64,000 bases of DNA from NCBI GenBank assembly GCA_023418475.1, contig JAEZZO010000032.1, positions 1-64,000 of the forward strand, written 5' to 3'. Of the stretch, positions 34,617-43,562 are shown one piece after another. Every line of letters starts with the position of its first letter. The first letter of the stretch is position 1. Made by a program: the position numbers and the translations under genes. The notes under the pieces are model-generated. The model did not search any database. It was given only the letters and a program-made list of their open reading frames with translations, and had not been told where the DNA came from. Source of the DNA: Bacillota bacterium (GTDB lineage Bacteria > Bacillota > Clostridia > Lachnospirales > Lachnospiraceae).

Positions 34617-36071
34617 TTATCTCTTAAGATTGATCAATTCTTCTAACAAGGTGTCAGATGTTGTTATGATTCTTGAATTTGCCTGGAAGCCTCTTTGTGT
34701 TGTAATCATCTGCGTAAACTGCTCGGATAAGTCTACATTCGACATTTCCAATACACCTGTTGTTAAACCGCCGCCTCCCTGCGTTGGATCCTGTCCTACT
34801 CCGTTAAATTCACCGGAGTTTTGTGTCTCAGCATACATACTGTTGCCCACCGCTTCTAAGCCGGCAGGATTTGAAAAACTGGCAACCGATATTTGTCCCA
34901 ATAACTTGCTATCACCATTGTCATACTTTCCAAAGATCTTTCCGGATTCATCGACACTGATACCCGTCATGTTTCCTACTTTTCTGCCTGCTCCGGTACC
35001 CTCCAGGCTTCCCTTATATCCACCGACATAGGAAGTGCCGTTGCTTGCGTACATCGTCAGAGGAGAAAAGTCTACATCAATCGTCTCAAATTGGCTTGTA
35101 CCATCATCCGAAGCACCCCCAATTGTAAGAGCTATACTTTTATCCGTTGAATCAGTTTCACCGATACCGATGAATTTACCGGTTGCCGCATTAAAGGTTA
35201 AGTTTATCGGATCATCGGTAATCGTAAATTTTCCAGTCTTTTCATCAACGTCTTCTACACTGAATGACTTTCCGGCAAAGGAAAAGGTATTAATAGAAGA
35301 TGATTTGTATTCCGGCACTCCGTCTTTATTTTCATCATCTTCCTTAACAAAAATTGACTTGCCGTCCTTTCCCTTAATATCAGTGATCGATACATTATAG
35401 ACATTTGTATCCTCTTTTGTCTGTTTAAATTTCAAGTCAGCCGTATAGCTGTTACCCATCTTATCGTAAAAAGTTATATTGCATACAAGGCCAGTATCGG
35501 AAGTAAGCGCCGTATCCTTGCTGTCAATATTGCCTGATATGTATGCTGACTTGGTAGCCTGCGGTTCTGAAAGTAAATTATCCTGCGACATGATGTTTAG
35601 AGGAGATACTCTGCCTTTCTTAATGATTGTTTCATTATCCTCACTAACCTGCCATCCCATAACATTTGCACCAGTGGAAGTACATAAAGCTCCCATTGAA
35701 TTCAACTGGAAGGATCCTGCTTTTGTAAAATAATTGGTTCCGCCACTGTTCACAATAAAAAACGTATTTCCCTCAATCATGAGATCCAGCGGATTATCGG
35801 TTCTTTCAGATGCGCCACTTTTTGTAATCGTCTGAGAGATAGCAGAAACACTGGTACCCAAACCAACCTGCATGGCATTACTGCCCGCAGTTCCCGTCGC
35901 TGCGTTAGGTCCGGAGGCATTCTGTATTGTCTCATATAAAACATCCGAAAAATTAACTGTACTTCCTTTAAATCCTATTGTATTAACATTAGAAATATTA
36001 TTACCTATTACATCCATTTTCAACTGATTTGCCTTTAAACCGGCAACACTGGAATATAATGATCTTAACAT
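34617..36071 (-). CDS. flgE: flagellar hook protein FlgE
   Basis: A 484-residue hook subunit. The N-terminal rod/hook motif (MLRSLYSSVAGLKANQLKMD, then VIGNNISNVNTIGFKGSTVN) and the C-terminal helix (SNVDLSEQFTQMITTQRGFQ, ANSRIITTSDTLL) form the D0 domain. The middle is variable and surface exposed. Exported by the flagellar type III system. GGAGG precedes the ATG. Followed by flbD-motAB. Confidence 0.95.
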   Translation of the reverse strand: MLRSLYSSVAGLKANQLKMDVIGNNISNVNTIGFKGSTVNFSDVLYETIQNASGPNAATGTAGSNAMQVGLGTSVSAISQTITKSGASERTDNPLDLMIEGNTFFIVNSGGTNYFTKAGSFQLNSMGALCTSTGANVMGWQVSEDNETIIKKGRVSPLNIMSQDNLLSEPQATKSAYISGNIDSKDTALTSDTGLVCNITFYDKMGNSYTADLKFKQTKEDTNVYNVSITDIKGKDGKSIFVKEDDENKDGVPEYKSSSINTFSFAGKSFSVEDVDEKTGKFTITDDPINLTFNAATGKFIGIGETDSTDKSIALTIGGASDDGTSQFETIDVDFSPLTMYASNGTSYVGGYKGSLEGTGAGRKVGNMTGISVDESGKIFGKYDNGDSKLLGQISVASFSNPAGLEAVGNSMYAETQNSGEFNGVGQDPTQGGGGLTTGVLEMSNVDLSEQFTQMITTQRGFQANSRIITTSDTLLEELINLKR

Positions 36072-36153
36072 AATTTTAGACCTCCATTATTTGCTTCATC
36101 TTAGTATCCAATCTGTCATTCATGGATACGAAAGCCTCCCTAAGGTCCGGCTT

Positions 36154-36549
36154 TTATATGATTACAGCACCGTCAATATTCGTAAATACCTTGTCTTCTC
36201 CATCGTTTACTGCTGTAATAACCGTATTATTTTTAACGCTAACGATAAACGCAAGATTATCCACCATTACCAGTGATTCATTAATTCCCTTTTCAGACGC
36301 CATCTTCGCTCCATTTTCCAATCGTTCTAGCTGCTCGTCCGTCAAATCGATATTACGGCTTGCCAATCGTTCATTCGCATGTCTGGAAAATTTCAGTTCA
36401 CTGGTATCACCTGCAGCCTGTTTGCTCTGTAAGATATCTCCAAAAGGAGAAGCCGCCTGATTATTTTTTTCTGAAGCGCTTACCTTCGTAGATTTTAGCT
36501 GCTGTGTCATCTGTTCAATGGAAGGATACTGGTTTACAGATATATTCAT
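36154..36549 (-). CDS. TIGR02530-type flagellar operon protein
   Basis: A 131-residue protein of the kind annotated TIGR02530 (flagellar operon protein), which lies between flgD and flgE in many Firmicutes. The conserved part is F-S-R-H-A-N-E-R-L-A-S-R-N-I-D-L and the C-terminal NESLVMVDNLAFIVSVKNNT and DKVFTNIDGAVII. Function is not known; the place suggests hook assembly. The ATG at 36549 follows GGAGG; the ATG at 36561 overlaps that site. Confidence 0.85.
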   Translation of the reverse strand: MNISVNQYPSIEQMTQQLKSTKVSASEKNNQAASPFGDILQSKQAAGDTSELKFSRHANERLASRNIDLTDEQLERLENGAKMASEKGINESLVMVDNLAFIVSVKNNTVITAVNDGEDKVFTNIDGAVII

Positions 36550-36593
36550 ACTAACCTCCATTCCACTCTTACTGTGATTTCATTTAAAAAATC

Positions 36594-37373
36594 TTAACTG
36601 TTTGTATCTGCACTTTCTTCCATCTTCGAATTCTGTACCTGAACAGTTACTTTATCATTCTCCGTAGTTTTTAAGGAATCATTAAATGCTACCGTTACTT
36701 TATAGGTACCATTTTTCAAATTTGCAAAGGCTAATTTATTAATGGTGACTTTGCCATCTGCAATTTGAACCAGATTTTTATCAACCTCAGTACCATTTAT
36801 TGAAATATCTACTTTATCTGCAACGGTACTTCCTGCACCTAGGCTTATTGCAAAGCTTTGATCCTGCGGAATGATTGCATCATATGTTAATGCAGTCTTA
36901 TCCATTACTTTCGGGAAATTCTGCCGGCTTATATAATCAGCATCTATTACGCTGGTCAAATCATCCATTGAATAAAGGCTTCCATTGATCGACAGCTTCG
37001 TCTTTCCTCCTGTAATTGTCACATAATCAACCTTACCACGGATTGCTGTATCACTTCCGGCTGTACTTTTTGTCGTTAAGATCACATCTTTTCCGACCAG
37101 TCCAAATGCCTGAGAATTTGTTTCTGCTAAATTAATATTCTGGAGCTGCTCCAGCTGTGTAAACTGTGCCAGCTGCGCGACATATTCCGTATTGGAACTC
37201 GGGTTTAACGGGTCCTGATATTTCATCTGTGTGACTAATAATTGCAGAAACGAGTCTTTGCCCAGGGTCGTGCCGGAGCCTTTCTTTTTTTCCCCAGAAG
37301 AAGATGTTTCCGCCTTCTTTATATCCACTAACTTACCATCTTTTACAACCACAGGCTGTATTAATTCACCCAT
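36594..37373 (-). CDS. flgD: hook capping protein FlgD
   Basis: Hook-cap scaffold protein, 259 residues. The conserved N-terminal block is LGKDSFLQLLVTQMKYQDPL then N-P-S-S-N-T-E-Y-V-A-Q-L-A-Q-F-T; the C-terminal part has the FlgD Ig/tudor-like domain (NGTYKVTVAFNDSLK). The strong AAAGGAG site precedes the ATG. Between fliK and the TIGR02530-like gene. Confidence 0.93.
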   Translation of the reverse strand: MGELIQPVVVKDGKLVDIKKAETSSSGEKKKGSGTTLGKDSFLQLLVTQMKYQDPLNPSSNTEYVAQLAQFTQLEQLQNINLAETNSQAFGLVGKDVILTTKSTAGSDTAIRGKVDYVTITGGKTKLSINGSLYSMDDLTSVIDADYISRQNFPKVMDKTALTYDAIIPQDQSFAISLGAGSTVADKVDISINGTEVDKNLVQIADGKVTINKLAFANLKNGTYKVTVAFNDSLKTTENDKVTVQVQNSKMEESADTNS

Positions 37374-37402
37374 TTGTTCTCTCCTTTCTGAAAAATCTTT
37401 CT

Positions 37403-38935
37403 TTATGCCGTATAATCAACAACGCTGCCTAGTGCCCCTGTTAAATCCGCAACGTCCTCCTGCGTCTCTGGCTCTTCCATCATACTCCTGGCTTCGTCTA
37501 AAGAAATTTTCCTGCCGGAAGGATGTTTTTGTGTCTCTGATTGATTATCTGAGCTTTGATTGTTATTTTGTGCAAATGCATTAGCAGAAACTGTTACTTC
37601 AATTCCTTCTATCCTAATTCCCTGCTCGTTTAATGTCTCACGCAAAATATGCATCTGGCTTTCGATCGCTTCCTTACTGATCTCATTTTGTACAATAAAA
37701 TGGGCTGTCATAACACCATCCTTTGATTGCACAGAAAAATTCACCTTACCCAAATGATCCGGGTTTAAGCTTAACTCCATTGAGGTATTATCCTGACTAA
37801 CCGAAACCTTAATACGGTCAATAATCTGATTTGCTATATCACGCAATTCAGTAACCCGAGCTACATCCTTGTTAAAATCAGATTGAACCTTTTGAGAAGA
37901 ATTCACCAGATTATCAACAAATGTCTGGAACTGATCCGGATTATTTAGATCCTGTTTTGAATCATTTCCGGCATGTGCCCCTGCGTCTGCAGCTTTTTCG
38001 TTCGTTACAGCAAGCTTCGAAGGATCGGTTTGGATGTTGTTCTCCTTCCGTAATTTCGAAGTACCATCCTCCTTCTTTGGCTCTGCGTTATTCTCAGTTG
38101 ATGATTTTATTTGCCCTATTTCTGAATTAAGGGGTTCCTCCATCACTCCGGTTTGATTGATGTCCGTTATTGTTTCCGTTTTTGCAGCATCCGCTGTCTT
38201 TCGCCAGGCGAGAAAAGTTTTCACCTGATCCTTCGTTAGTCCAAGATTACTTTCTTCTTTTATTGCATCAACGTTCTCAATAAGCTGGTTGATTGTTGAT
38301 GCCAGGTTTTCATCCGTCAAAGCAGCCATTATGTCAGCTTGGCCATTAGCGGCTAATACCAGCTGTTGCAGATTCTCAGGCTGCAGAAGATCAACTGCAC
38401 TCATACCCTGGTCATTAAGCAGTTGATTAAATTCTTCGGGCGATAACTTAAGAAGTTTCATCGCAGTCTCTTGTATTGATTGCAGCATAGCAGCAATCTG
38501 GCCAGCGATCTGATCATCGACAGAACTATCTTCTTTCTCGTTATCATCCTCTTTTGCAGTGTCTGATATCTTTACAGAAGCTGCTTTTACGGTAGTCTTT
38601 CGTGAATCTGTTTTTAAAGCAGCACTTTGCTTTGACTGTACTTGATCTGTAACTGCACTATTACTGTTTCCATCCTTACTTTGCTTGTTGTTCTGTGTAT
38701 CGGATGCCTGTTCTCTGGTTTTTTTCAAACCTGTAAGCATTGTTCTGTTATTGTCACCATACTTACCGCTTCCCTGCAGATTCTTCTGAGCTGATCTGAC
38801 AATCGATGTTTTTAATCCTCCGCTGTTCATAAGCTGTTGAAAATCGTCTCCCGTCTGCTTACTTTTTCCAGACGTACTGACTGCGGTATTCGTAAGAAGA
38901 CCGGCCGTCTGATTTGCAACACTTTGTGTAATCAT
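37403..38935 (-). CDS. fliK: flagellar hook-length control protein FliK
   Basis: A 510-residue ruler protein. The N-terminal 370 residues are low-complexity, rich in Gln, Asn, Lys and Ser. The conserved FliK C-terminal domain is at about 385-455 (MELSLNPDHLGKVNFSVQSK, then L-R-E-T-L-N-E-Q-G-I), which signals FlhB to switch export. GGAGG precedes the ATG. A consensus-like promoter lies about 130 bp upstream, so it may have an extra start. Confidence 0.92.
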   Translation of the reverse strand: MITQSVANQTAGLLTNTAVSTSGKSKQTGDDFQQLMNSGGLKTSIVRSAQKNLQGSGKYGDNNRTMLTGLKKTREQASDTQNNKQSKDGNSNSAVTDQVQSKQSAALKTDSRKTTVKAASVKISDTAKEDDNEKEDSSVDDQIAGQIAAMLQSIQETAMKLLKLSPEEFNQLLNDQGMSAVDLLQPENLQQLVLAANGQADIMAALTDENLASTINQLIENVDAIKEESNLGLTKDQVKTFLAWRKTADAAKTETITDINQTGVMEEPLNSEIGQIKSSTENNAEPKKEDGTSKLRKENNIQTDPSKLAVTNEKAADAGAHAGNDSKQDLNNPDQFQTFVDNLVNSSQKVQSDFNKDVARVTELRDIANQIIDRIKVSVSQDNTSMELSLNPDHLGKVNFSVQSKDGVMTAHFIVQNEISKEAIESQMHILRETLNEQGIRIEGIEVTVSANAFAQNNNQSSDNQSETQKHPSGRKISLDEARSMMEEPETQEDVADLTGALGSVVDYTA

Positions 38936-39062
38936 ATCGTTTTCCTCCTTTCATCAAATTCTTGGTTACAGACAATTGCGAAACAATATGCTTGTCAAAA
39001 ATTATTTTTTGCCAGCAAGGCTCGCAATCACTTTGGTTGTTGCTGTAGAACTTTACTTCTCT

Positions 39063-39091
39063 ATTATAAAAAGCGAAATTGCTTTTTACAA
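39063..39091 (-). promoter_or_regulatory. internal promoter upstream of fliK, with an inverted repeat in its spacer
   Basis: Minus strand -35 TTGTAA (39086-39091) and -10 TATAAT (39063-39068) are exactly 17 bp apart. The spacer and flanks form AAAAAGC/GCTTTTT around AATTTC, which could be an operator or a weak terminator for the upstream motE-like gene. The gap between motE and fliK is 178 bp, unusually wide for this operon. Confidence 0.5.
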
Positions 39092-39113
39092 TTAAATTAT
39101 AATACGAACTGCA

Positions 39114-39902
39114 CTAATTGGCTAGCTTCTCCGCATCCATATCGAGCATTTTTTTCGTAATCTTTGCTGCAACGACAGGATCCATCTCTGCTATAATTGC
39201 TGCACTCTCCTTTGGCTTCATACATAACAGTATCTTGGATACGTTTTCAATATCTGCCGACATAGTCTCAAATACTTTTGCTGCAGCGGCAGGATCCATA
39301 TTTTTATAGATATCTGCTTTTTTTTGGATTGCATCTGAATATTGGAGCTGTTCCACAACCTGCTGGTAGAGAGCCGCAGCATTGGTGGGATCTATCTGTT
39401 CATAATACTTCTTGTATTCCTCAATATTAGGTGCGGCATCGGCAAATACAACATTTTTATTAAATTCTGCAACTTTCGCTTCAAAAGCCTTCTGGTTTTC
39501 TTCAAAGACTTTTAACCTCTTGATTTCTGCCTGTAAGTCTGCTACCGACTGCGCACTGTCAGTCTTATCGGTATTCATACTGTCTATGGTCTTCTCAAGC
39601 TCCTTGATCTTCGCTACAGCTTCCTCCAGGGACTTATAACCTCCAGTATTGGTACCCTTATCCGCCACCCGGGTAATTGTGTCATTCGGAAGTATCTGAT
39701 TAACGATCGGAACATCCTTTAGAATCGGACTTAAAACACCCGAGCCAAAACCGCCGATATCCAGCTTTATTAAAAATCCAAAAAATGCAAACCAAATAAG
39801 AACAATCAGGAGTACAATGAGAATGGTTAGAATTTTATTTGCTTCCTTTTTTTCTTTCGGATCCTTTTGCTCCTTGTTACCTGATTTATCTTTTTTTGCC
39901 AT
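39114..39902 (-). CDS. MotE/YlxF-like flagellar operon protein (MgtE N-like domain)
   Basis: A 262-residue protein with a basic N-terminus, one membrane helix (KILTILIVLLIVLIWFAFFG), a coiled coil (about 90-150) and a C-terminal domain of the MgtE N/FliG-like type (YKNMDPAAAAKVFETMSADI and I-I-A-E-M-D-P-V-V-A-A-K-I-T-K-K-M). This is the layout of YlxF/MotE, found next to fliJ in Firmicutes; MotE is proposed to chaperone MotC in other bacteria. The ATG overlaps or abuts fliJ. Confidence 0.8.
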   Translation of the reverse strand: MAKKDKSGNKEQKDPKEKKEANKILTILIVLLIVLIWFAFFGFLIKLDIGGFGSGVLSPILKDVPIVNQILPNDTITRVADKGTNTGGYKSLEEAVAKIKELEKTIDSMNTDKTDSAQSVADLQAEIKRLKVFEENQKAFEAKVAEFNKNVVFADAAPNIEEYKKYYEQIDPTNAAALYQQVVEQLQYSDAIQKKADIYKNMDPAAAAKVFETMSADIENVSKILLCMKPKESAAIIAEMDPVVAAKITKKMLDMDAEKLAN

Positions 39903-40363
39903 TAAATATCCTCCTTATGTAACGCCGGATTACTATAATGAAAGCTGTTTCGCTCATCTACTTCCTTTCGCTCCTCAATATCAAATTCCAGTAAGTATTC
40001 CTCAAAAGCCTTTTCCCTGAGTTTTTCCTGCGTTTTTCTTTCAACCATCGCATCACTAAGACGAATTCTTGCGATTTCCAATCGGTGTGCAGCATTTTTA
40101 ACTGCACTGGTCTGCTGCTTTATCGTCTTGTTAACTATATCAATTGCTTTCTCACCCAGAAGAATTTTTTGTAAATCCAGCTTTCCTGATCTGAGAAGTC
40201 TTAATTCATTTTCATAAGCATCCTTTGCTTTATTCATCTGCTCCAGCTTCTCTTCTTCCTGTGTCAGACGCAGCCTGGCATTGGAGTAAGCAATTTTCAT
40301 CTGATCTTCCAGTTTTATTTTAATCTGGAGCGCACTTTCCATTTTATATCGAAATTTCTTCAT
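39902..40363 (-). CDS. fliJ: flagellar export chaperone FliJ
   Basis: A 153-residue, highly charged, all-helical coiled-coil protein (MKKFRYKMESALQIKIKLED start), the central stalk of the FliI ATPase that links it to FlhA. The ATG overlaps the fliI stop by one base with an AAGGAA site inside fliI, and the stop overlaps the start of the MotE-like gene. Sequence is poorly conserved in this family; place and shape make the call. Confidence 0.88.
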   Translation of the reverse strand: MKKFRYKMESALQIKIKLEDQMKIAYSNARLRLTQEEEKLEQMNKAKDAYENELRLLRSGKLDLQKILLGEKAIDIVNKTIKQQTSAVKNAAHRLEIARIRLSDAMVERKTQEKLREKAFEEYLLEFDIEERKEVDERNSFHYSNPALHKEDI

Positions 40364-41673
40364 TATTCCTTAAAGATCTCCATTAGCATTGCTATTTCCT
40401 CATCAAAATCCAGTTTTTCATACACATCCTGCTGCAGAAAGCTGTTTACTTCTTTAATTTTTGATATGGCATAATCAATTTCTGCATTAGATCCATTTTT
40501 ATAGGCACCTATATTGATGAGATCCTCTGCATCCTGATACGTAGCAAGCACGTTTTTCAACTTACCGGCTGCCTTTTTGTGCTCTTTTGTTACAATACTG
40601 CTCATACATCTGGATATACTTTGCAAAATATCAATTGCCGGATAATGGTTTTTATGACCGAGCTTTCTGGATAACATAACATGTCCGTCTAAAATACCTC
40701 TTGCCGTATCGGTAATTGGTTCATTAAAATCATCTCCGTCTACCAATACCGTATAGAGGCCGGTGATGGAACCATGTTCCGCACAACCTGCACGTTCCAA
40801 TAGTTTTGGCATCTCGGAATATACACTTGGCGGATATCCTCTCGAGACTGGGGGTTCGCCGGATGCCAGTCCTATTTCACGCTGTGCCATAGAAAAACGG
40901 GTCAGGGAGTCCATCATCAATAACACATCCTTCCCCTGATCTCTGAAATATTCAGCAATCGTGGTAGCTGTAATTGCTGCTTTTTTACGTATCAACGCAG
41001 GCTTATCAGATGTAGCTACAACTAATACAGAGCGCTTGATACCTTCTTCACCAAGATCACGCTCGATAAATTCTCTTACTTCTCTGCCGCGTTCACCTAT
41101 CAATGCAATTACATTGATATCAGCCTTTGTATTTCTGGCAAACATACCAAGTAGTGTGCTCTTTCCAACTCCACTGCCTGCAAAAATACCTATTCTCTGC
41201 CCTTTCCCAATCGTCAGCATTGAGTCAACAGCCTTTACGCCAAGAGGCAGGACCTGATCGATTATCTTCCTTTTTAACGGGTCAGGAGGTGGTGCATCCG
41301 CCGGATAGAAAGACGCACTTTCGATTTCGGAACCGTTCATTGGATTTCCCAGACCGTCAAGCGTTTTACCAAGCAGCTGTGAACTGACAGGAACCTTAAA
41401 AGCAGAACCGGTATTTTCCACATAGCTTCCGATACCCACTCCTGTCATATCCTCGTATGGCATTAATAGTATCCGGTTCTCCCGAAAACCTATCACCTCA
41501 GCAACCTTTCTTTTCGATTTATCTTCTCCTGTTATGTAGCAAACATCATTCAAATTAGCACTGGGCCCTGACGCTTCCACTGTAAGGCCTACCATTTTTA
41601 TAACCTTTCCTATTTCCGTATCATAGGAATTATTAAGCAACTGCTTATATTTATCAAAATCAATTGAAATCAT
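40363..41673 (-). CDS. fliI: flagellum-specific ATPase FliI
   Basis: The 436-residue F1-like ATPase that drives delivery of export substrates. Walker A AGSGVGKS at 165-172, Walker B region V-L-L-M-M-D-S-L-T-R-F and the ATPase signature PPVSRGYPPSVYSEMPKLLE are clear. The N-terminal domain contacts FliH. Translationally coupled to fliJ by a one-base overlap. Confidence 0.97.
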   Translation of the reverse strand: MISIDFDKYKQLLNNSYDTEIGKVIKMVGLTVEASGPSANLNDVCYITGEDKSKRKVAEVIGFRENRILLMPYEDMTGVGIGSYVENTGSAFKVPVSSQLLGKTLDGLGNPMNGSEIESASFYPADAPPPDPLKRKIIDQVLPLGVKAVDSMLTIGKGQRIGIFAGSGVGKSTLLGMFARNTKADINVIALIGERGREVREFIERDLGEEGIKRSVLVVATSDKPALIRKKAAITATTIAEYFRDQGKDVLLMMDSLTRFSMAQREIGLASGEPPVSRGYPPSVYSEMPKLLERAGCAEHGSITGLYTVLVDGDDFNEPITDTARGILDGHVMLSRKLGHKNHYPAIDILQSISRCMSSIVTKEHKKAAGKLKNVLATYQDAEDLINIGAYKNGSNAEIDYAISKIKEVNSFLQQDVYEKLDFDEEIAMLMEIFKE

Positions 41674-41712
41674 GGTTATGTTCCTTTTCTAATCAGTTAG
41701 ATCAGGCATTTG

Positions 41713-42522
41713 CTATTTACTGCTGATCAATTTCAAGTCAGTAATCAGGTTTTTCAGCTGAATATCCAGGCTGCAGTTAATCACCTGTAAATTCGTTTCA
41801 ATCAAACATTGATTTTTGACAAGCGCAGTATCTTCTATAACATATAATAAAATTTCACGGCCTAATGCCTCTGCAATAAGGTCTTTTCTCATCGTTACAT
41901 ATTCATAATCCTGCGAACTGATACGAATTGTGTATTCACTGCTCTTATCCATATTTTTGATTGAGCGTTTAATCAGGTACAGAATAACTTCTTCTTTCTC
42001 ACTGACAAGAATTCCTGTTATTTTTTCAATTAATTGTACTATTATCTCTGCCATCTGCGGTTCCAGAGAAAGCATCATATCTTCATATTCCTTCTGCAGC
42101 TTTCTCATCTTCTCATCAAAGTCAGCCTTTAACCTCTGGGTTTCATATCTGGACTTCTCTATCCCCTCGTCATAACCTCTTTTTTGAGCTACGCTGATTG
42201 CATCTTTCTTTAAGTTCTCTGCCTCTTTCTTGGCTTCCTCAATGATCTCCTCCGCTTGCCTTGCTGCATCCTCAATGATCTTATCTGTCTGTTCCTTAAT
42301 ATCCTCCTGCGACGGGAGCGTCTCTACCACAATCGCTCTAAGCCCCTCTACAAATTCCTCTGTTTCTGATGACTGTGTCTCATTCTGATCCCTGGATGAA
42401 ATTGATTTTCCGACAAGAGTTACTTTCTCCTCTGCTTTCCTTTCTACTCCAGGATCTGTACCAATCGTTTTTTTCACCTCTATATCATAAGATACAGAAT
42501 ATGCTTTGATTACATTAGACAA
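41713..42522 (-). CDS. fliH: flagellar assembly protein FliH
   Basis: The 269-residue regulator of FliI. It has a long charged helix (about 90-160, with A-E-E-I-I-E-E-A-K-K-E-A repeats) and a C-terminal domain like the V/F-type ATPase peripheral stalk (EYTIRISSQDYEYV). The open frame begins with a GTG inside the ribosome binding site. A TTG at 42522, eight bases after AGGTGA, gives the family-like M-S-N-V-I-K start and is chosen. It overlaps the fliG stop by eight bases. Confidence 0.88.
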   Translation of the reverse strand: MSNVIKAYSVSYDIEVKKTIGTDPGVERKAEEKVTLVGKSISSRDQNETQSSETEEFVEGLRAIVVETLPSQEDIKEQTDKIIEDAARQAEEIIEEAKKEAENLKKDAISVAQKRGYDEGIEKSRYETQRLKADFDEKMRKLQKEYEDMMLSLEPQMAEIIVQLIEKITGILVSEKEEVILYLIKRSIKNMDKSSEYTIRISSQDYEYVTMRKDLIAEALGREILLYVIEDTALVKNQCLIETNLQVINCSLDIQLKNLITDLKLISSK

Positions 42523-43525
42523 CGATTTCGTCACCTCCGCCTCTGGAAATAATAATTTCAGAGGAATCCTCTAACTTTCTGATAATGTTTACAATCTTCT
42601 GCTGGGACTCTTCCACATCTTTTAAACGCACAGGTCCCATATATTCCATATCTTCTTTAATCATAGCTGCCAAACGTTTTGACAGATTATTAAAGATAAC
42701 CGTCTGTACCTGTTCATTTGATCCCTTAAGTGCAATGGCCAGTTCGTTATTATCCACTTCACGAAGAACTCTTTGAATCGACTTATCATCCAGGCTCAAG
42801 ATATCTTCAAACACAAACATCTTCCTTCTGATCTCATCCGCAAGTTCCGGTTCTTCCACTTCCAAGGTTTCCATGATATGCTTCTCTGTACCTCGATCCA
42901 CTGTATTTAAGATTTCTACAATGGAATCCACGCCGCCGACAATTGTGTAATCCTGGTTTACTAGAGAGGACAGTTTTCTCTCCAGAACCTTTTCAACCTC
43001 TTTGATTACATCCGGTGAGGTACGATCCATCTGTGCAATACGTTTTGCAACATCAGCCTGTTTATCAGGTGCCAGTGAGGATATAATTGTGGACGCCTGT
43101 GAGGGTGACAAGTAAGACAAAATCAATGCAATTGTCTGCGGATGTTCATCCTGAATAAAGTTTAAGAGCTGGGACGCGTCGGTTTTACGTACAAATTCAA
43201 ATGGACGAACCTGCAGGGATGCGGTTAATTTTCCGATAACATCTCTGGCTTTTTCCGGACCCAAAGCCTTTTCCAAAAGTTCCTTCGCATAGGCAATACC
43301 ACCTTCTGCTATGTACTGCTGTGCCAGGCAAATCTCATAGAATTCATCCATAACCTGATCCTTCGTTGCCGGCGATATGCTTCTTGTATTGGCAATTTCC
43401 AGAGTCATAGTTTCAATTTCTTCTTCCTTCAGATGCTTAAAAATACTTGCGGAACGCTCTGGCCCCAAGGTAATCAAAAGAATAGCAGCCTTCTGAACTC
43501 CCGATATATCACCTGCTTTTGCCAT
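42515..43525 (-). CDS. fliG: flagellar motor switch protein FliG
   Basis: A 336-residue rotor protein with N, middle (EHPQ motif in QDEHPQTIALILSYL) and C-terminal domains; the C-terminal torque helix carries charged residues (S-I-Q-R-V-L-R-E-V-D-N-N-E-L). It joins the MS ring (FliF) to FliM. GGAGG precedes the ATG; the C-terminal Gly-rich end overlaps the fliH start. Confidence 0.97.
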   Translation of the reverse strand: MAKAGDISGVQKAAILLITLGPERSASIFKHLKEEEIETMTLEIANTRSISPATKDQVMDEFYEICLAQQYIAEGGIAYAKELLEKALGPEKARDVIGKLTASLQVRPFEFVRKTDASQLLNFIQDEHPQTIALILSYLSPSQASTIISSLAPDKQADVAKRIAQMDRTSPDVIKEVEKVLERKLSSLVNQDYTIVGGVDSIVEILNTVDRGTEKHIMETLEVEEPELADEIRRKMFVFEDILSLDDKSIQRVLREVDNNELAIALKGSNEQVQTVIFNNLSKRLAAMIKEDMEYMGPVRLKDVEESQQKIVNIIRKLEDSSEIIISRGGGDEIVV

Positions 43526-43562
43526 CGTAACCTCCAGTTTCTACCGCAAAGCGGATGTAATA

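Noticed and set aside
39742..39756. GCCGATAT on the plus strand as a sigma-D promoter
   Set aside because: It lies inside the MotE-like coding region on the opposite strand with no gene downstream.
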